The translations under genes were made by a program, and so were the position numbers. The notes under the pieces were generated by a model. The model was not told the origin of the DNA, ran no database searches, and saw nothing but the letters and a program-made list of their open reading frames with translations. A stretch of 64,000 nt of DNA from Streptomyces tubercidicus (GTDB taxonomy: Bacteria; Actinomycetota; Actinomycetes; Streptomycetales; Streptomycetaceae), in the NCBI RefSeq assembly GCF_027497495.1, contig NZ_CP114205.1, forward strand, positions 5,394,001-5,458,000, in the 5' to 3' direction. This document shows, piece by piece, positions 43,067 through 52,508 of this stretch (the first letter of the stretch is position 1; every line of letters starts with the position of its first letter).

Positions 43067-44476
43067 TCAGTGCCGGGCGCGGCGTGCGCGGAGCTCCCGG
43101 ACGCCCGCGACGAGCAGCACCGCACCGGTCGCCCCGGCCGACCACAGCAGCTGCGGACGGGCCGCGTCATCGGTCAGCATCAGCACCAGCACCCCGCCCA
43201 TGGCGAACAGCGAAGCCCAGGTCAGATACGGGAACGCCCACATCCGCAGGGTCAGCTTCTCCGGCGCCTCGCGTTCGATGCGCGGACGCAGCCGCAGCTG
43301 GGACACGGCGACCAGGCCCCACACGAACAACAGCACCGCGCCGACCGCGTTGAGCATGTATAGGAAGACCGAATCCGGCCACTTCAGATTCAGCAGGACG
43401 GAGACGAACCCGAAGGCCACCGACGCCAGCACGGCACGCCACGGCACCCCGCCCGACACCTTCAGCAGCGCCCGCGGCGCCTCACCGCGCTCGGCGAGCG
43501 AGAACACCATCCGCGACGAGCCGTAGAGATTCGCGTTCAGCGCGGAGAGCAGCGCCACGAACACCACGATGTTCATGATCTGGCCGGCGCCCGGCACCCC
43601 GATGCTGTCCAGCACCGCGACATAGGGGCTCTTGCCCGGCTGCATCGACGACCACGGCAGCAGCGTCACGATCACCAGCATCGAACCGACGTAGAAGAAC
43701 AGGATCCGCCACACCGCGCTGCGCACCGCCCGGCCCACCGCACGCGCCGGATCGTCCGACTCGGCCGCGGCGATGGTGACGACCTCCAGGCCGCCGAACG
43801 CGAACACCACCGCGAGGACACCGGAGACCACCCCGCCCCAGCCGTGCGGCAGCAGACCGCCGTGCCCGGTGAGGTTCGCCAGCCCGACCGGCTCGGTGTC
43901 CGGCAGTACGCCGAAGACCGCCAGCAGGCTCAGCCCGAGGAACAGCACGATCGCGGTGACCTTCAGCGCCGCGAACCAGAACTCGAACTCGCCGAAGTTC
44001 TTCACCGCGGCCAGGTTGGCGACGGTGAAGACGACCATGAAGAGCAGCACCCAGCCCCACTGCGGCACCGCCGGCACCCAGCCGTGGGCGATCTGCGCCG
44101 CACCGGTGGCCTCCACGGCGAGCACCACGACCAGCAGGAACCAGTACAGCCAGCCCACACTGAACCCGGCCCAGCGGCCCAGCGCCCGCTCCGCGTGCAC
44201 CGAGAACGCACCGGAGGCCGGCATCGCCGCCGACATCTCCCCGAGCATCCGCATGACCAGCATCGCCAGCGTGCCCGCGATCAGATACGACAGCACGATC
44301 CCCGGGCCGGCCACCGCGATCCCCGCGCCGGAGCCCACGAACAGGCCCGCGCCGATCACCCCGCCCAGGCCCAGCATCGTCAGATGGCGCTGCTTGAGCC
44401 CCGCGGACAGCGGCTCTTCCGCGCCGGTGCCGGCACCGAGGGCGGGCGCACCGGCTGGGGTCGTTGTGTCGTGCAT
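43067..44476 (-). CDS. Amino-acid permease (APC superfamily, AAT family), copy 2
   Basis: 469 aa with the same architecture and signatures (GLKQRHLTMLGLGGVIGAGLFVGS; GEMSAAMPASGAFSVHAERALG) as copies 1 and 3. ATG 44476 begins MHDTTTPAG. The upstream 329-bp gap to bioY contains a 16-bp palindrome (44617-44632). Substrate cannot be decided from sequence; differences from copy 1 are spread through the helices. Confidence 0.92.
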   Translation of the reverse strand: MHDTTTPAGAPALGAGTGAEEPLSAGLKQRHLTMLGLGGVIGAGLFVGSGAGIAVAGPGIVLSYLIAGTLAMLVMRMLGEMSAAMPASGAFSVHAERALGRWAGFSVGWLYWFLLVVVLAVEATGAAQIAHGWVPAVPQWGWVLLFMVVFTVANLAAVKNFGEFEFWFAALKVTAIVLFLGLSLLAVFGVLPDTEPVGLANLTGHGGLLPHGWGGVVSGVLAVVFAFGGLEVVTIAAAESDDPARAVGRAVRSAVWRILFFYVGSMLVIVTLLPWSSMQPGKSPYVAVLDSIGVPGAGQIMNIVVFVALLSALNANLYGSSRMVFSLAERGEAPRALLKVSGGVPWRAVLASVAFGFVSVLLNLKWPDSVFLYMLNAVGAVLLFVWGLVAVSQLRLRPRIEREAPEKLTLRMWAFPYLTWASLFAMGGVLVLMLTDDAARPQLLWSAGATGAVLLVAGVRELRARRARH

Positions 44477-44805
44477 GGGCTCGTACTCTCGCAAGGGCCG
44501 AGGCGGCAGGGGCCGTCGGCGGGTTTGGGGGAACTCCACAGGTGACCGCGGGGCGGCCCCAGTGTCACCGCACCGCACGCGCTACCACAAAACCGGCGCC
44601 GTAACGCGGCCCCGGCCGTGATGAGCATCACGTGACCTGCGAAGACGCCCCACACCGCAACGGAGCAGGGCAGGGTGGCAGTTGTTCGGAACTCTCCAAG
44701 CGGGCCGGTACGGCTTTGTCGCCGCTACACGATGATCACCGGCCGCCCGCTGGACTAACGTCATCGCGTCCCGTCCCATCCGTACTCACACCTCGCGGAG
44801 TCCCG
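44477..44805. promoter_or_regulatory. Divergent region with palindrome CGTGATG-AG-CATCACG
   Basis: This 329-bp gap lies between permease copy 2 and bioY. The only clear element is the perfect 7+2+7 palindrome at 44617-44632, roughly 140 bp before the permease start and 175 bp before bioY. No coding frame is convincing. Confidence 0.4.
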
Positions 44806-45402
44806 ATGAGCACTGCCGCTCTCGTACGTCCCGGCACGGTCCTCGCCGATCTGCTGCCGGCCGCCACCGCCTCCCGCGCCCGCGTCCGTGACGCCGCGCT
44901 GGTGATCGGCGGCGCCGCACTCACCGGTATCGCGGCCCAGATCGCCGTCCCGGTCCCCGGCTCCCCGGTCCCGGTCACCGGTCAGACCTTCGCCGCCCTG
45001 CTGGTCGGCGCCTCGCTCGGGGCGGGCCGCGGCCTGCTGTCGCTGGCGCTGTACGCCCTGGCCGGTCTCGCGGGCATGCCGTGGTTCGCGGGCGGTGCCT
45101 CGGGTGCCGGCGGCGCCACCTTCGGCTACATCGTGGGCATGATGCTGGCCGCCACCGCCGTGGGCGCGCTGGCCCGCCGCGGCGGCGACCGCGGGATGCT
45201 GCGCACCGCCGCCACCATGGCCGTCGGCAGCGCCCTGATCTACGCGGTCGGCGTCCCCTACCTGGCGCTGAGCACCGGGATGTCCCTCGGCCAGGCGGTC
45301 GCCGCCGGGATGGTCCCGTTCCTCATCGGCGACGCCCTCAAGGCCGCCCTGGCGATGGGCACACTGCCCACGGCCTGGAAGCTGGCCGGGCGCCGCGGCT
45401 GA
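44806..45402 (+). CDS. bioY: BioY biotin transporter substrate-binding (S) component
   Basis: 198 aa with about six membrane helices. The BioY hallmark is VPGSPVPVTGQTFAALLVGASLGAGRGLLSLALYALAGLAGMPWFAGGASG, seen early in the protein, followed by GGATFGYIVGM. BioY binds biotin and works with the ECF EcfA/EcfT energy module or alone; no ecf genes are adjacent. ATG 44806 has GCGGAG upstream. It sits between permease copies 2 and 3 on the opposite strand. Confidence 0.94.
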   Translation: MSTAALVRPGTVLADLLPAATASRARVRDAALVIGGAALTGIAAQIAVPVPGSPVPVTGQTFAALLVGASLGAGRGLLSLALYALAGLAGMPWFAGGASGAGGATFGYIVGMMLAATAVGALARRGGDRGMLRTAATMAVGSALIYAVGVPYLALSTGMSLGQAVAAGMVPFLIGDALKAALAMGTLPTAWKLAGRRG

Positions 45403-45411
45403 GACGCGGCA

Positions 45412-45462
45412 ACGAAGAGGGCGGGGCCCGCACCGATCCGGTGCGGGCCCCGCCCTCTTCGT
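45412..45462. terminator. Bidirectional terminator between bioY and permease copy 3
   Basis: A perfect 24-bp stem beginning ACGAAGAGGGCGGGG with a 3-base loop ATC, the longest terminator stem in the window. Confidence 0.92.
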
Positions 45463-45475
45463 GCCTCCGGAGGCG

Positions 45476-46924
45476 TCAGACGCCCCCGACCGCGTCCTTC
45501 TCCCGGGGCCGCCGCCGGTCCAGGATCAGCCCGACCGCCAGCACCACGACGGCCGCGACCACCGACAGCACCATCTGCTCACGCCCCTCGGGGTCGTAGA
45601 ACATGTAGCCGATGACGAAGACGATCAGCCCGATCGTCGCGTACGTCAGCCACGGGTACAGCCACATCCGCACCGTCAGCCGCTCCGGCATCTCCCGCTC
45701 GATGATCCGGCGCATCCGCAGCTGTGAGCAGCAGATGACCAGCCACACGAACAGCGCCACCGCGCCCGACGAGTTCAGCAGGAACTGGAAGATGGTGTCC
45801 TTCGAGGTGTAGCTGAAGATCGTCGCGATGAAGCCGAAGGCGACCGACGCGTAGATGGCGACCGCCGGGACACCGCCCTTGTTGACGGTGGCAAACGACT
45901 TCGGCGCATCGCCGCGCTGCCCGAGCGAGAACGCCATCCGGGAGGCGGTGTAGAGCCCGGAGTTCAGACAGGACAGCACCGCGGTCAGCACCACGACATC
46001 CATCACGGTGCCCGCGTACGGAATGTCCAGCGACTCCAGCACGGCCACATACGGGCTCTTCTTCACGGCCGGGTCGTTCCACGGCAGCAGCGTCACGATC
46101 ACCGCGATCGAGCCGAGGTAGAACAGCGCGATCCGCCAGATGACGCTGTTCACGGCCTTGCGGACGGCCTGCACCGGGTTGGGTGCCTCGCTCGCCGCCA
46201 GCGTGACGATCTCGCTGCCCATGAAGGAGAAGACCACCAGCAGCATGCCGGAGAGGATCGCGCCCGGACCGTTCGGCAGGAACCCGCCGTCCCCGGTCAG
46301 ATGCGACACCCCGACCGGGTCACCGCCCGGCGGCAGCCCGAATATCGCCAGCGCGCCGACCACGATGAAGACCACGATCGCCACGACCTTGATCCCGGCG
46401 AACCAGAACTCGAACTCGCCGAACGAGCCGACCGAGACCAGGTTCGTGCCGGTCAGCACGATCATCACCAGCAGCGCCCAGGCCCACTGCGGGACGGCCG
46501 GCACCCAGCCGGTGAGGATCGCGGCGGCCGCGGTCGCCTCGACGGCCAGCACGACCGACCAGAAGAACCAGTACAGCCAGCCGATCGTGAAACCGGCCCA
46601 GCGGCCCAGCGCCCGGTCCGCGTACGCGGAGAACGAACCCGAGGTGGGAGAGGCCGCGGCCATCTCCCCCAGCATCCGCATCACCAGCACGACCAGCAGC
46701 CCGGTCAGCGCGTACGACAGCAGAATGCCCGGACCTGCCGCCGAGATCCCGGCGCCGGAGCCGACGAACAGGCCCGCGCCGATGACTCCGCCGATGGCGA
46801 TCATCGACAAATGGCGGTTCTTGAGTCCGGCCTGCAGTCCGTCCTGAGACTGCCCCCCGGTCACACCGCCGCCGGGGTCACCGGCGGTGGGGACCACTTT
46901 GGTGGTAGGCGGGTGCGCGCCCAT
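45476..46924 (-). CDS. Amino-acid permease (APC superfamily, AAT family), copy 3
   Basis: 482 aa, 12 helices. Signatures are GLKNRHLSMIAIGGVIGAGLFVGS and GEMAAASPTSGSFSAYADRALG. It is the most divergent of the three copies, with FSFMGSEIVTLAASEA where copies 1 and 2 have FA(Y/F)GGLE. ATG 46924 has AAGGA upstream; the next in-frame start would add 13 residues without a ribosome site. The substrate is unknown. Confidence 0.92.
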   Translation of the reverse strand: MGAHPPTTKVVPTAGDPGGGVTGGQSQDGLQAGLKNRHLSMIAIGGVIGAGLFVGSGAGISAAGPGILLSYALTGLLVVLVMRMLGEMAAASPTSGSFSAYADRALGRWAGFTIGWLYWFFWSVVLAVEATAAAAILTGWVPAVPQWAWALLVMIVLTGTNLVSVGSFGEFEFWFAGIKVVAIVVFIVVGALAIFGLPPGGDPVGVSHLTGDGGFLPNGPGAILSGMLLVVFSFMGSEIVTLAASEAPNPVQAVRKAVNSVIWRIALFYLGSIAVIVTLLPWNDPAVKKSPYVAVLESLDIPYAGTVMDVVVLTAVLSCLNSGLYTASRMAFSLGQRGDAPKSFATVNKGGVPAVAIYASVAFGFIATIFSYTSKDTIFQFLLNSSGAVALFVWLVICCSQLRMRRIIEREMPERLTVRMWLYPWLTYATIGLIVFVIGYMFYDPEGREQMVLSVVAAVVVLAVGLILDRRRPREKDAVGGV

Positions 46925-47133
46925 GAGCACCGTCCTTCTCGTTCTCGGTTGAATCCCTCGCATTAGATCTTCGTTAACCGTGGATTGGAAGGTCTGCAGC
47001 TGGATTGTTGTGTGAAACCCTGGATAGTTACGAGATCCGCTTACGTACAGAAGGCGAAAGTGGCTTTCTGTGCACGGAACCCCGGGCAGACCCAGCCGCG
47101 CCTACCCCTCGGCCGCCGTGTCACACTCATCGC

Positions 47134-47619
<486 letters not shown>

Positions 47620-47689
47620 CCCCCGTTCATCCCGTCGCCCGCCCGCCCCGGCCGCCGGGGCGGGCGGGCGCGCCCACTGGAGGACCCCC

Positions 47690-48589
47690 GTGCCCGAGGG
47701 GCATACGATCCACCGCCTCGCCCTGGACCACCGCTCCCGCTTCGAGGGCGAACGGGTCCGGGTGAGCAGTCCGCAGGGCAAGTTCGCGGAGGGTGCGGCG
47801 CTTGTCGACGGCCAGGTCATGACGACCGCCGAGGCACACGGCAAGCACCTCTTCCTGGGCTTCGGCACTCCCCCAAGGACCTCCGACGATCCCCCGGTCT
47901 CAACTCCGTTCGACCGGGGGGACCCCCATCGGTCCAGGGGGTACCCCCATCGCTGGGTCCACATCCACCTCGGCCTGTTCGGCAAGCTCGGCTTCGGCGC
48001 GGCCCCCGCCCCGCCGCCCACCGACACGGTCCGCCTCCGCCTGGCGAACCCCACCGCGTACGCCGACCTCCGCGGCCCCACCACCTGCGCACTGATCACC
48101 GAGGACGAGAAGGGCGCGATACACGACCGGCTCGGCCCCGACCCGCTGCGCCCCGAGGACGACGGCACCCGCGCCTGGCAGCGGATCTCCCGCAGCCGGA
48201 CGACCATCGCCGCGCTGCTGCTCGACCAGAAGGTCATCGCCGGAGTCGGCAACGTCTACCGCGCCGAGGTCCTCTTCCGCCACGGCATCGACCCCTACCG
48301 CACCGGCCGCGACCTCACCCGCACCGAATGGGACGCGATCTGGGCCGACCTGGTGTTCCTGATGGCCGAGGGCGTCCGGGACAACCGGATCGACACCGTC
48401 CGCCCGGAGCATCTGCCGGAGGCGATGGGCCGCCCGCCCCGCGTCGACGACCACGGCGGCGAGGTGTACGTCTACCGCCGTGCCCGGCAGGGCTGCCACA
48501 TCTGCGGCAGCGAGATCCGCACCGCCGGTCTCGCCGCCCGCAACCTCTTCTGGTGTCCGGGCTGCCAGCCGGGCACGGGCGGCGGCTGA
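47690..48589 (+). CDS. nei: Fpg/Nei-family DNA glycosylase/AP lyase
   Basis: 299 aa. Catalytic Pro2-Glu3 (MPEGHTIHRLA), the helix-two-turn-helix with KVIAGVGNVYRAEVLF, and a C-terminal zinc finger (CHICGSEIRTAGLAARNLFWCPGCQ) are intact. The GHTIHR start points to the Nei2-like group that removes oxidised bases. A proline/arginine-rich insert of about 28 residues (TPPRTSDDPP...SRGYPH) interrupts the N-terminal beta sandwich between FLGFG and RWVHIHLGLFGKL. It is encoded by a palindromic repeat and remains in frame. GTG 47690 has GGAGG upstream. Confidence 0.93.
   Translation: MPEGHTIHRLALDHRSRFEGERVRVSSPQGKFAEGAALVDGQVMTTAEAHGKHLFLGFGTPPRTSDDPPVSTPFDRGDPHRSRGYPHRWVHIHLGLFGKLGFGAAPAPPPTDTVRLRLANPTAYADLRGPTTCALITEDEKGAIHDRLGPDPLRPEDDGTRAWQRISRSRTTIAALLLDQKVIAGVGNVYRAEVLFRHGIDPYRTGRDLTRTEWDAIWADLVFLMAEGVRDNRIDTVRPEHLPEAMGRPPRVDDHGGEVYVYRRARQGCHICGSEIRTAGLAARNLFWCPGCQPGTGGG
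47870..47950. repeat. Palindromic repeat inserted in the nei-type gene
   Basis: The insert contains CCCCCGGTC/GACCGGGGG (47891-47899 and 47912-47920), a GGGGGGACCCCC block and a perfect GGGGGTACCCCC palindrome (47937-47948). C-run/G-run hairpins of this kind recur in Streptomyces genomes, in my recollection. The same GGGGTACCCC core occurs inside pepN copy 1 at 31075-31084. Confidence 0.55.
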
Positions 48590-48619
48590 CGGCACCCCGG
48601 CCCGCGGGCGCGGCGGCCC

Positions 48620-49849
48620 TCAGAACTCGTGCGGCAGCCAGGGCGCCACGTCCGACCCGAACGCCACCGAAGCCGCCGCCAGCGCCCCGGGCCGCAGCTC
48701 CCGCACCCGCCCCGCCGCCGCCAGCGACGTCAGGGCGACCCCGCCCAGATAAGCCGATCCCAACTCCCGTACGGACAGGGCCAGTTCAGCCGGATCCGTG
48801 GTCCGCGCACAGACCGCGCCCGTCCCGTCGCCGGTCAGCCGCCAACGCCCCGCGTTCCACGGGCAGAACGGGTCCGCGACCTCCAGCACCACGTCCACCG
48901 GCGTCCGGTACGTCCGCGCCGCCAGCGCCGCGCCCACCTCCACCGGCCGGACGAACAGCGACTCCCGCAGCACGGGAAGGCACCGCCGCAGATCCCCGAC
49001 CAGATGCGGCAGCGCATCGTCCACCGGCCGGCTGGACACCGTCACCGACGAGGTCAGATCGATCCCGAAGAGATAGCGCCACAGCGCCGCGTACACCACC
49101 GGGTCCAGCGCCTCGATGTGCCGCACCCGCACCACACCCGACGGCCCGGCGTCCTCCCAGACCACCTTGACCGCATAGCGCACATAGCCCCGGACCTCGC
49201 CGTCCACCTCGGCCACCGCACACTGGAGCACCCCGGCGCCGTCCCGCTCGCCCGGAGTGTCCAGCACCGCGAGCCGCGCCCAGCCGGGCCGCCGCGCCAG
49301 CATCCCCGGCCGGCCCGGCACCAGCTGGGCATAGACCCGCTCGCACTCGGGCAGCGCGGCCGACGGGTCCACCAGCCGCAGCCGCACCCCGTCCACGCCC
49401 GGCAGCTCGGGGGCGGCCAGCCGCAGGGTGTCCACGGTCAGCTGCATGTCCAGGGCCGCCGGACCGTAGCCGAACCGGCCGTAGATCACCGGCTCCGAGG
49501 CGGTCAGCACCGCCAGCGGCTCCCCGCGCTCCCGGACGTCCGCCAACTGGTGCCGCATCATCGCCCGCAGCAGCCCGCGGCGGCGGTGCGTCGGCTGCAC
49601 CGTGACCATCGTGACCCCGGCCGCCGGCACCTCGGCGCCGCCCGGCACGCTGAGCCCGAAGGAGAACGCCCCCGCCGTGGCGACACAGTCGGCGCCGTCC
49701 CAGACGCCGAACATACGGTCGGTCTCGGTGACCTCCCGTCGGGCGGCCCGCTGCTCAGGGGTCCGCGGCGGCGCGCCGAAGGCCCGGTCCACCGCCTCCG
49801 ACCAGTCGTCCCATTCGGTGTCCCGCAACATGCGTAATTCCGTCGCCAT
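48620..49849 (-). CDS. Eis-type GNAT N-acetyltransferase
   Basis: 409 aa, the length of Eis-family proteins. An N-terminal GNAT domain with acetyl-CoA loop VTVQPTHRRRGLLRAMM is followed by a second GNAT-like domain, an SCP2-like C-terminal domain, and a C-terminal Phe whose carboxylate is catalytic in Eis. The family acetylates amines on aminoglycosides, peptides or proteins in the cytoplasm. ATG 49849. It is divergent from the SpoIIE-type phosphatase and convergent with the nei-type gene (30 bp apart). Confidence 0.88.
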   Translation of the reverse strand: MATELRMLRDTEWDDWSEAVDRAFGAPPRTPEQRAARREVTETDRMFGVWDGADCVATAGAFSFGLSVPGGAEVPAAGVTMVTVQPTHRRRGLLRAMMRHQLADVRERGEPLAVLTASEPVIYGRFGYGPAALDMQLTVDTLRLAAPELPGVDGVRLRLVDPSAALPECERVYAQLVPGRPGMLARRPGWARLAVLDTPGERDGAGVLQCAVAEVDGEVRGYVRYAVKVVWEDAGPSGVVRVRHIEALDPVVYAALWRYLFGIDLTSSVTVSSRPVDDALPHLVGDLRRCLPVLRESLFVRPVEVGAALAARTYRTPVDVVLEVADPFCPWNAGRWRLTGDGTGAVCARTTDPAELALSVRELGSAYLGGVALTSLAAAGRVRELRPGALAAASVAFGSDVAPWLPHEF

Positions 49850-49976
49850 ACCCCATCCCTAGCAGGACCCTCCATAGCGGCGCGACCGCAATTCCCACGG
49901 GGTTTCCGGGGAATTTTCCGGGCCGACGTGCGGCGAATCGACGCACCGCCGAACGGGTGGATAAGGTCCCAGAGCG

Positions 49977-51122
49977 ATGACCAGCGGCCAGGGAACGGAA
50001 ACCCTGACGGCCCGGATGCACAAGAGACTGCACCGGGCCCGCATCGGCGTGCGCAAGGCCGGTGTGGACTACTTCCGCGGCGAGGGCTCCGACCGGTTCG
50101 CGCTGGCCGCCCTGCTCCTCGCCATACCCGCCATCGCCGCGGGCACACTCTGGTGGTCGGAATGGATCGCCCCGACGGCGCTGGTCCTCCCGGTCATCGC
50201 CGGTGGACTGCTGTTGCGGCCGGCCAACCTCCTCATCCTGTATGGCGCTTCGGCGACCGCGCTGGTGGTGGAGTCCGCGCTGTTCGGCCCGTACGACGAA
50301 GGACCGGAACGGATCACTCCGGGCACGGTCCTGGTCGTCGCCGCGGTCGGGCTCTTCGGGCTGCTGATCGCACAGTTCCGCAGCCGGGTCGGGGTGCCCT
50401 GGCGGCGCGGCGGCACCATGCTCTTCGACCTGCGCGAACGCATCCGCGTCCAGAGCAAGCTGCCCCAGCTGCCGCAGGGCTGGCACCACGAGATGGCGCT
50501 GCGCCCCGCGGGCGGACAGTCCTTCTCCGGCGACTTCGTGGTGGCCTCCCGCACCCACCACGGCACCATCCTCGAAGTGGTGCTGACCGATGTCTCCGGC
50601 AAGGGCATGGACGCGGCCTCCCGCGCCCTGCTGCTGTCCGGCGCCTTCGGCGGTCTGCTCGGCTCGCTGCCGCCGCACGGCTTCCTGCCCGCCGCCAACG
50701 GCTATCTGCTGCGCCAGGACTGGGACGAGGGCTTCGCGACCTCCATCCACCTCGTCCTCGACCTGGAATCCGGCGACTACGAACTCTTCTCCGCCGGGCA
50801 TCTGCCGGCCCTGCAGCTCAGCGCCGGCACCGGCCGCTGGGCGGAGAAGTCGGGCGACGGGCCGCTGCTCGGCGTCTACGACGGCGCCCAGTTCCACCCG
50901 GTCAAGGGCACGCTGCGCACCGGCGACGTGCTGATGCTGTTCACCGACGGCCTGGTCGAGGCCGCCGACCGCGATATCGCGGAGGGCATCGACCGGCTGA
51001 CCGGCGAGGCCGACCGCTATGTCACCGGCGGCTTCGCAGGCGCCGCCTGGCATCTGATCGAGGCCGTCGCCAAGGACGTCAACGACGACCGGGCGCTGCT
51101 GCTGATCTGCCGGGACGCCTGA
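49977..51122 (+). CDS. Membrane-anchored SpoIIE/PP2C-type serine phosphatase
   Basis: 381 aa. The N-terminal third has three or four hydrophobic segments (LAALLLAIPAIAAGTLWW, IAPTALVLPVIAGGLLL, LLILYGASATALVVESALF, PGTVLVVAAVGLFGLLI). A SpoIIE domain follows: SGDFVVA, VLTDVSGKGMDAA, HLVLDLESGDYELFSAGHLPAL, DVLMLFTDGLVEA and DDRALLLI supply the metal-binding Asp residues. Such phosphatases usually act on anti-sigma-factor antagonists. No sigma-factor genes are adjacent. ATG 49977 has a poor ribosome site. Confidence 0.9.
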   Translation: MTSGQGTETLTARMHKRLHRARIGVRKAGVDYFRGEGSDRFALAALLLAIPAIAAGTLWWSEWIAPTALVLPVIAGGLLLRPANLLILYGASATALVVESALFGPYDEGPERITPGTVLVVAAVGLFGLLIAQFRSRVGVPWRRGGTMLFDLRERIRVQSKLPQLPQGWHHEMALRPAGGQSFSGDFVVASRTHHGTILEVVLTDVSGKGMDAASRALLLSGAFGGLLGSLPPHGFLPAANGYLLRQDWDEGFATSIHLVLDLESGDYELFSAGHLPALQLSAGTGRWAEKSGDGPLLGVYDGAQFHPVKGTLRTGDVLMLFTDGLVEAADRDIAEGIDRLTGEADRYVTGGFAGAAWHLIEAVAKDVNDDRALLLICRDA

Positions 51123-51164
51123 CGGGCGGACGCCTGATGGGCGGACGCGTGACGGGCGGGACGG
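51120..51164. repeat. Three tandem 15-bp repeats starting at the phosphatase stop codon
   Basis: TGACGGGCGGACGCC, TGATGGGCGGACGCG and TGACGGGCGGGACGG follow one another; the first TGA is the stop codon. The region to 51323 contains no gene. Confidence 0.6.
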
Positions 51165-51323
51165 CGCCGAAGGGGAACGCGGCCCGCCGGTTGTGCTCCC
51201 CGGGGGCGTACTTCAGCCGTTTCCGTGGCTCTTACCGGGGCGCTGCGGGGCCGGGTCGGCGGCCCTGACATGGCGTGAACCGACCGCGTCACGCCCCGGC
51301 CCGGCGGGCGTACGGACGCAGGC

Positions 51324-52508
51324 TCAGGCGCTGACCCGCGCCCGCGCCGTGTCGGCCGGGTCCTTCCGGAACGCCCAGGCCATCGTCGGCTCCATGGCGA
51401 AGCGGAACACCCGGCGGACCGGCGGGGTGCACAGGGCCGTCACGACGCCGCCCGCGATCAGCGTGACCGCGATCTCGCCGAGCGGGGTGTGCAGCCAGGC
51501 GTAGTCGTCGAACCAGCCCCAGAAGCGGGAGCCCTTGGCCAGGAAGCCGTGCAGCAGATAGCCGTAGAGCGTCCCCGCGCCCAGCACCGTGAACCAGGTC
51601 TGCCGCGTCGGCACCCAGGCGAAGAAGCAGGCGACGAGCACGATCGAGCAGCCGAAGAGCGCCGGGGTCATCACCGCGCCGATCCACCAGGTGGTGCCCA
51701 GTTCCTGGGCGCTGTCCCGGTGGTAGAACCACGCCGAGGACATCCGGGGCGCCGCCCAGTAGGCCATCACCAGCGCCGCCGCGAAGATCGGCAGCGAGGC
51801 GATCCGCACCGCCCGCCGCTGCACCATCTTGAAGTGCTCCGGCCGCAGCATCAGCCCCAGGACGAAGAACGGCAGGAACTGCAGCACCCGCTGGAGGTCC
51901 AGATCGTCACCGATGTCCGGTGACACGGAGGCGAGCACGGCGATCGCCACCGCAAGCGGAAGCGGCCAGCGCACGATCTGCCACAGCGGGGTGGTCAGCC
52001 GCCAGATGAACAGGGCCACCAGGAACCACGTGAGGAACCACGGGTCGAGCAGGCTGATGGAGTGCCCGGGATCGTTGTCCGCCCAGCGCTTGAAGAACGC
52101 ATAAGCGGTCTCGAAGAGGATGTAGGGCACCGCGACCCCGGTGATCAGCCGCTGCAGCCGGTCCTTGCGCATATCGAAGCTGCGCGAGAAGTAGCCGGAA
52201 ATGATGATGAAGGCCGGCATGTGGAAGGTGTAGACGGTCATGTAGAACGCCTCGGCCGCCCGGCTCCCGTCGGTCAGCGGCTCCCACGCGTGCCCCATCG
52301 CCACCAGCACGATGGCCAGGTACTTGGCGTTGTCGAAGAACGGGTTACGGCCACCGGTCTTCGGTGCGGGCGCCGCCGCGCCCTCCGCCGAGCCCTCCGG
52401 CGCGCCGGACGGCTGAGCCGGGGGCCCGGTCCGGTCCGTACCCGCCGCCTGCCGGGCAAGGGGGAGGGCGCGTCGGGGTGTCGGGGCAGCGGGAAACATT
52501 TGAGGCAC
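51324..52508 (-). CDS. Membrane acyltransferase (acyltransferase-3 / fucose-4-O-acetylase-like)
   Basis: 394 aa. A disordered Pro/Ala-rich cytoplasmic N-terminus of about 50 residues is followed by about ten hydrophobic segments. The family motif NAKYLAIVLVAMGHAWEPL contains the conserved His, and FHMPAFIIISGYFSR follows. These enzymes O-acylate sugars or lipids at the membrane. GTG 52508 or the in-frame ATG 52499 are both possible; neither has a strong ribosome site. No glycan genes are adjacent, so the substrate is unknown. Confidence 0.88.
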   Translation of the reverse strand: MPQMFPAAPTPRRALPLARQAAGTDRTGPPAQPSGAPEGSAEGAAAPAPKTGGRNPFFDNAKYLAIVLVAMGHAWEPLTDGSRAAEAFYMTVYTFHMPAFIIISGYFSRSFDMRKDRLQRLITGVAVPYILFETAYAFFKRWADNDPGHSISLLDPWFLTWFLVALFIWRLTTPLWQIVRWPLPLAVAIAVLASVSPDIGDDLDLQRVLQFLPFFVLGLMLRPEHFKMVQRRAVRIASLPIFAAALVMAYWAAPRMSSAWFYHRDSAQELGTTWWIGAVMTPALFGCSIVLVACFFAWVPTRQTWFTVLGAGTLYGYLLHGFLAKGSRFWGWFDDYAWLHTPLGEIAVTLIAGGVVTALCTPPVRRVFRFAMEPTMAWAFRKDPADTARARVSA

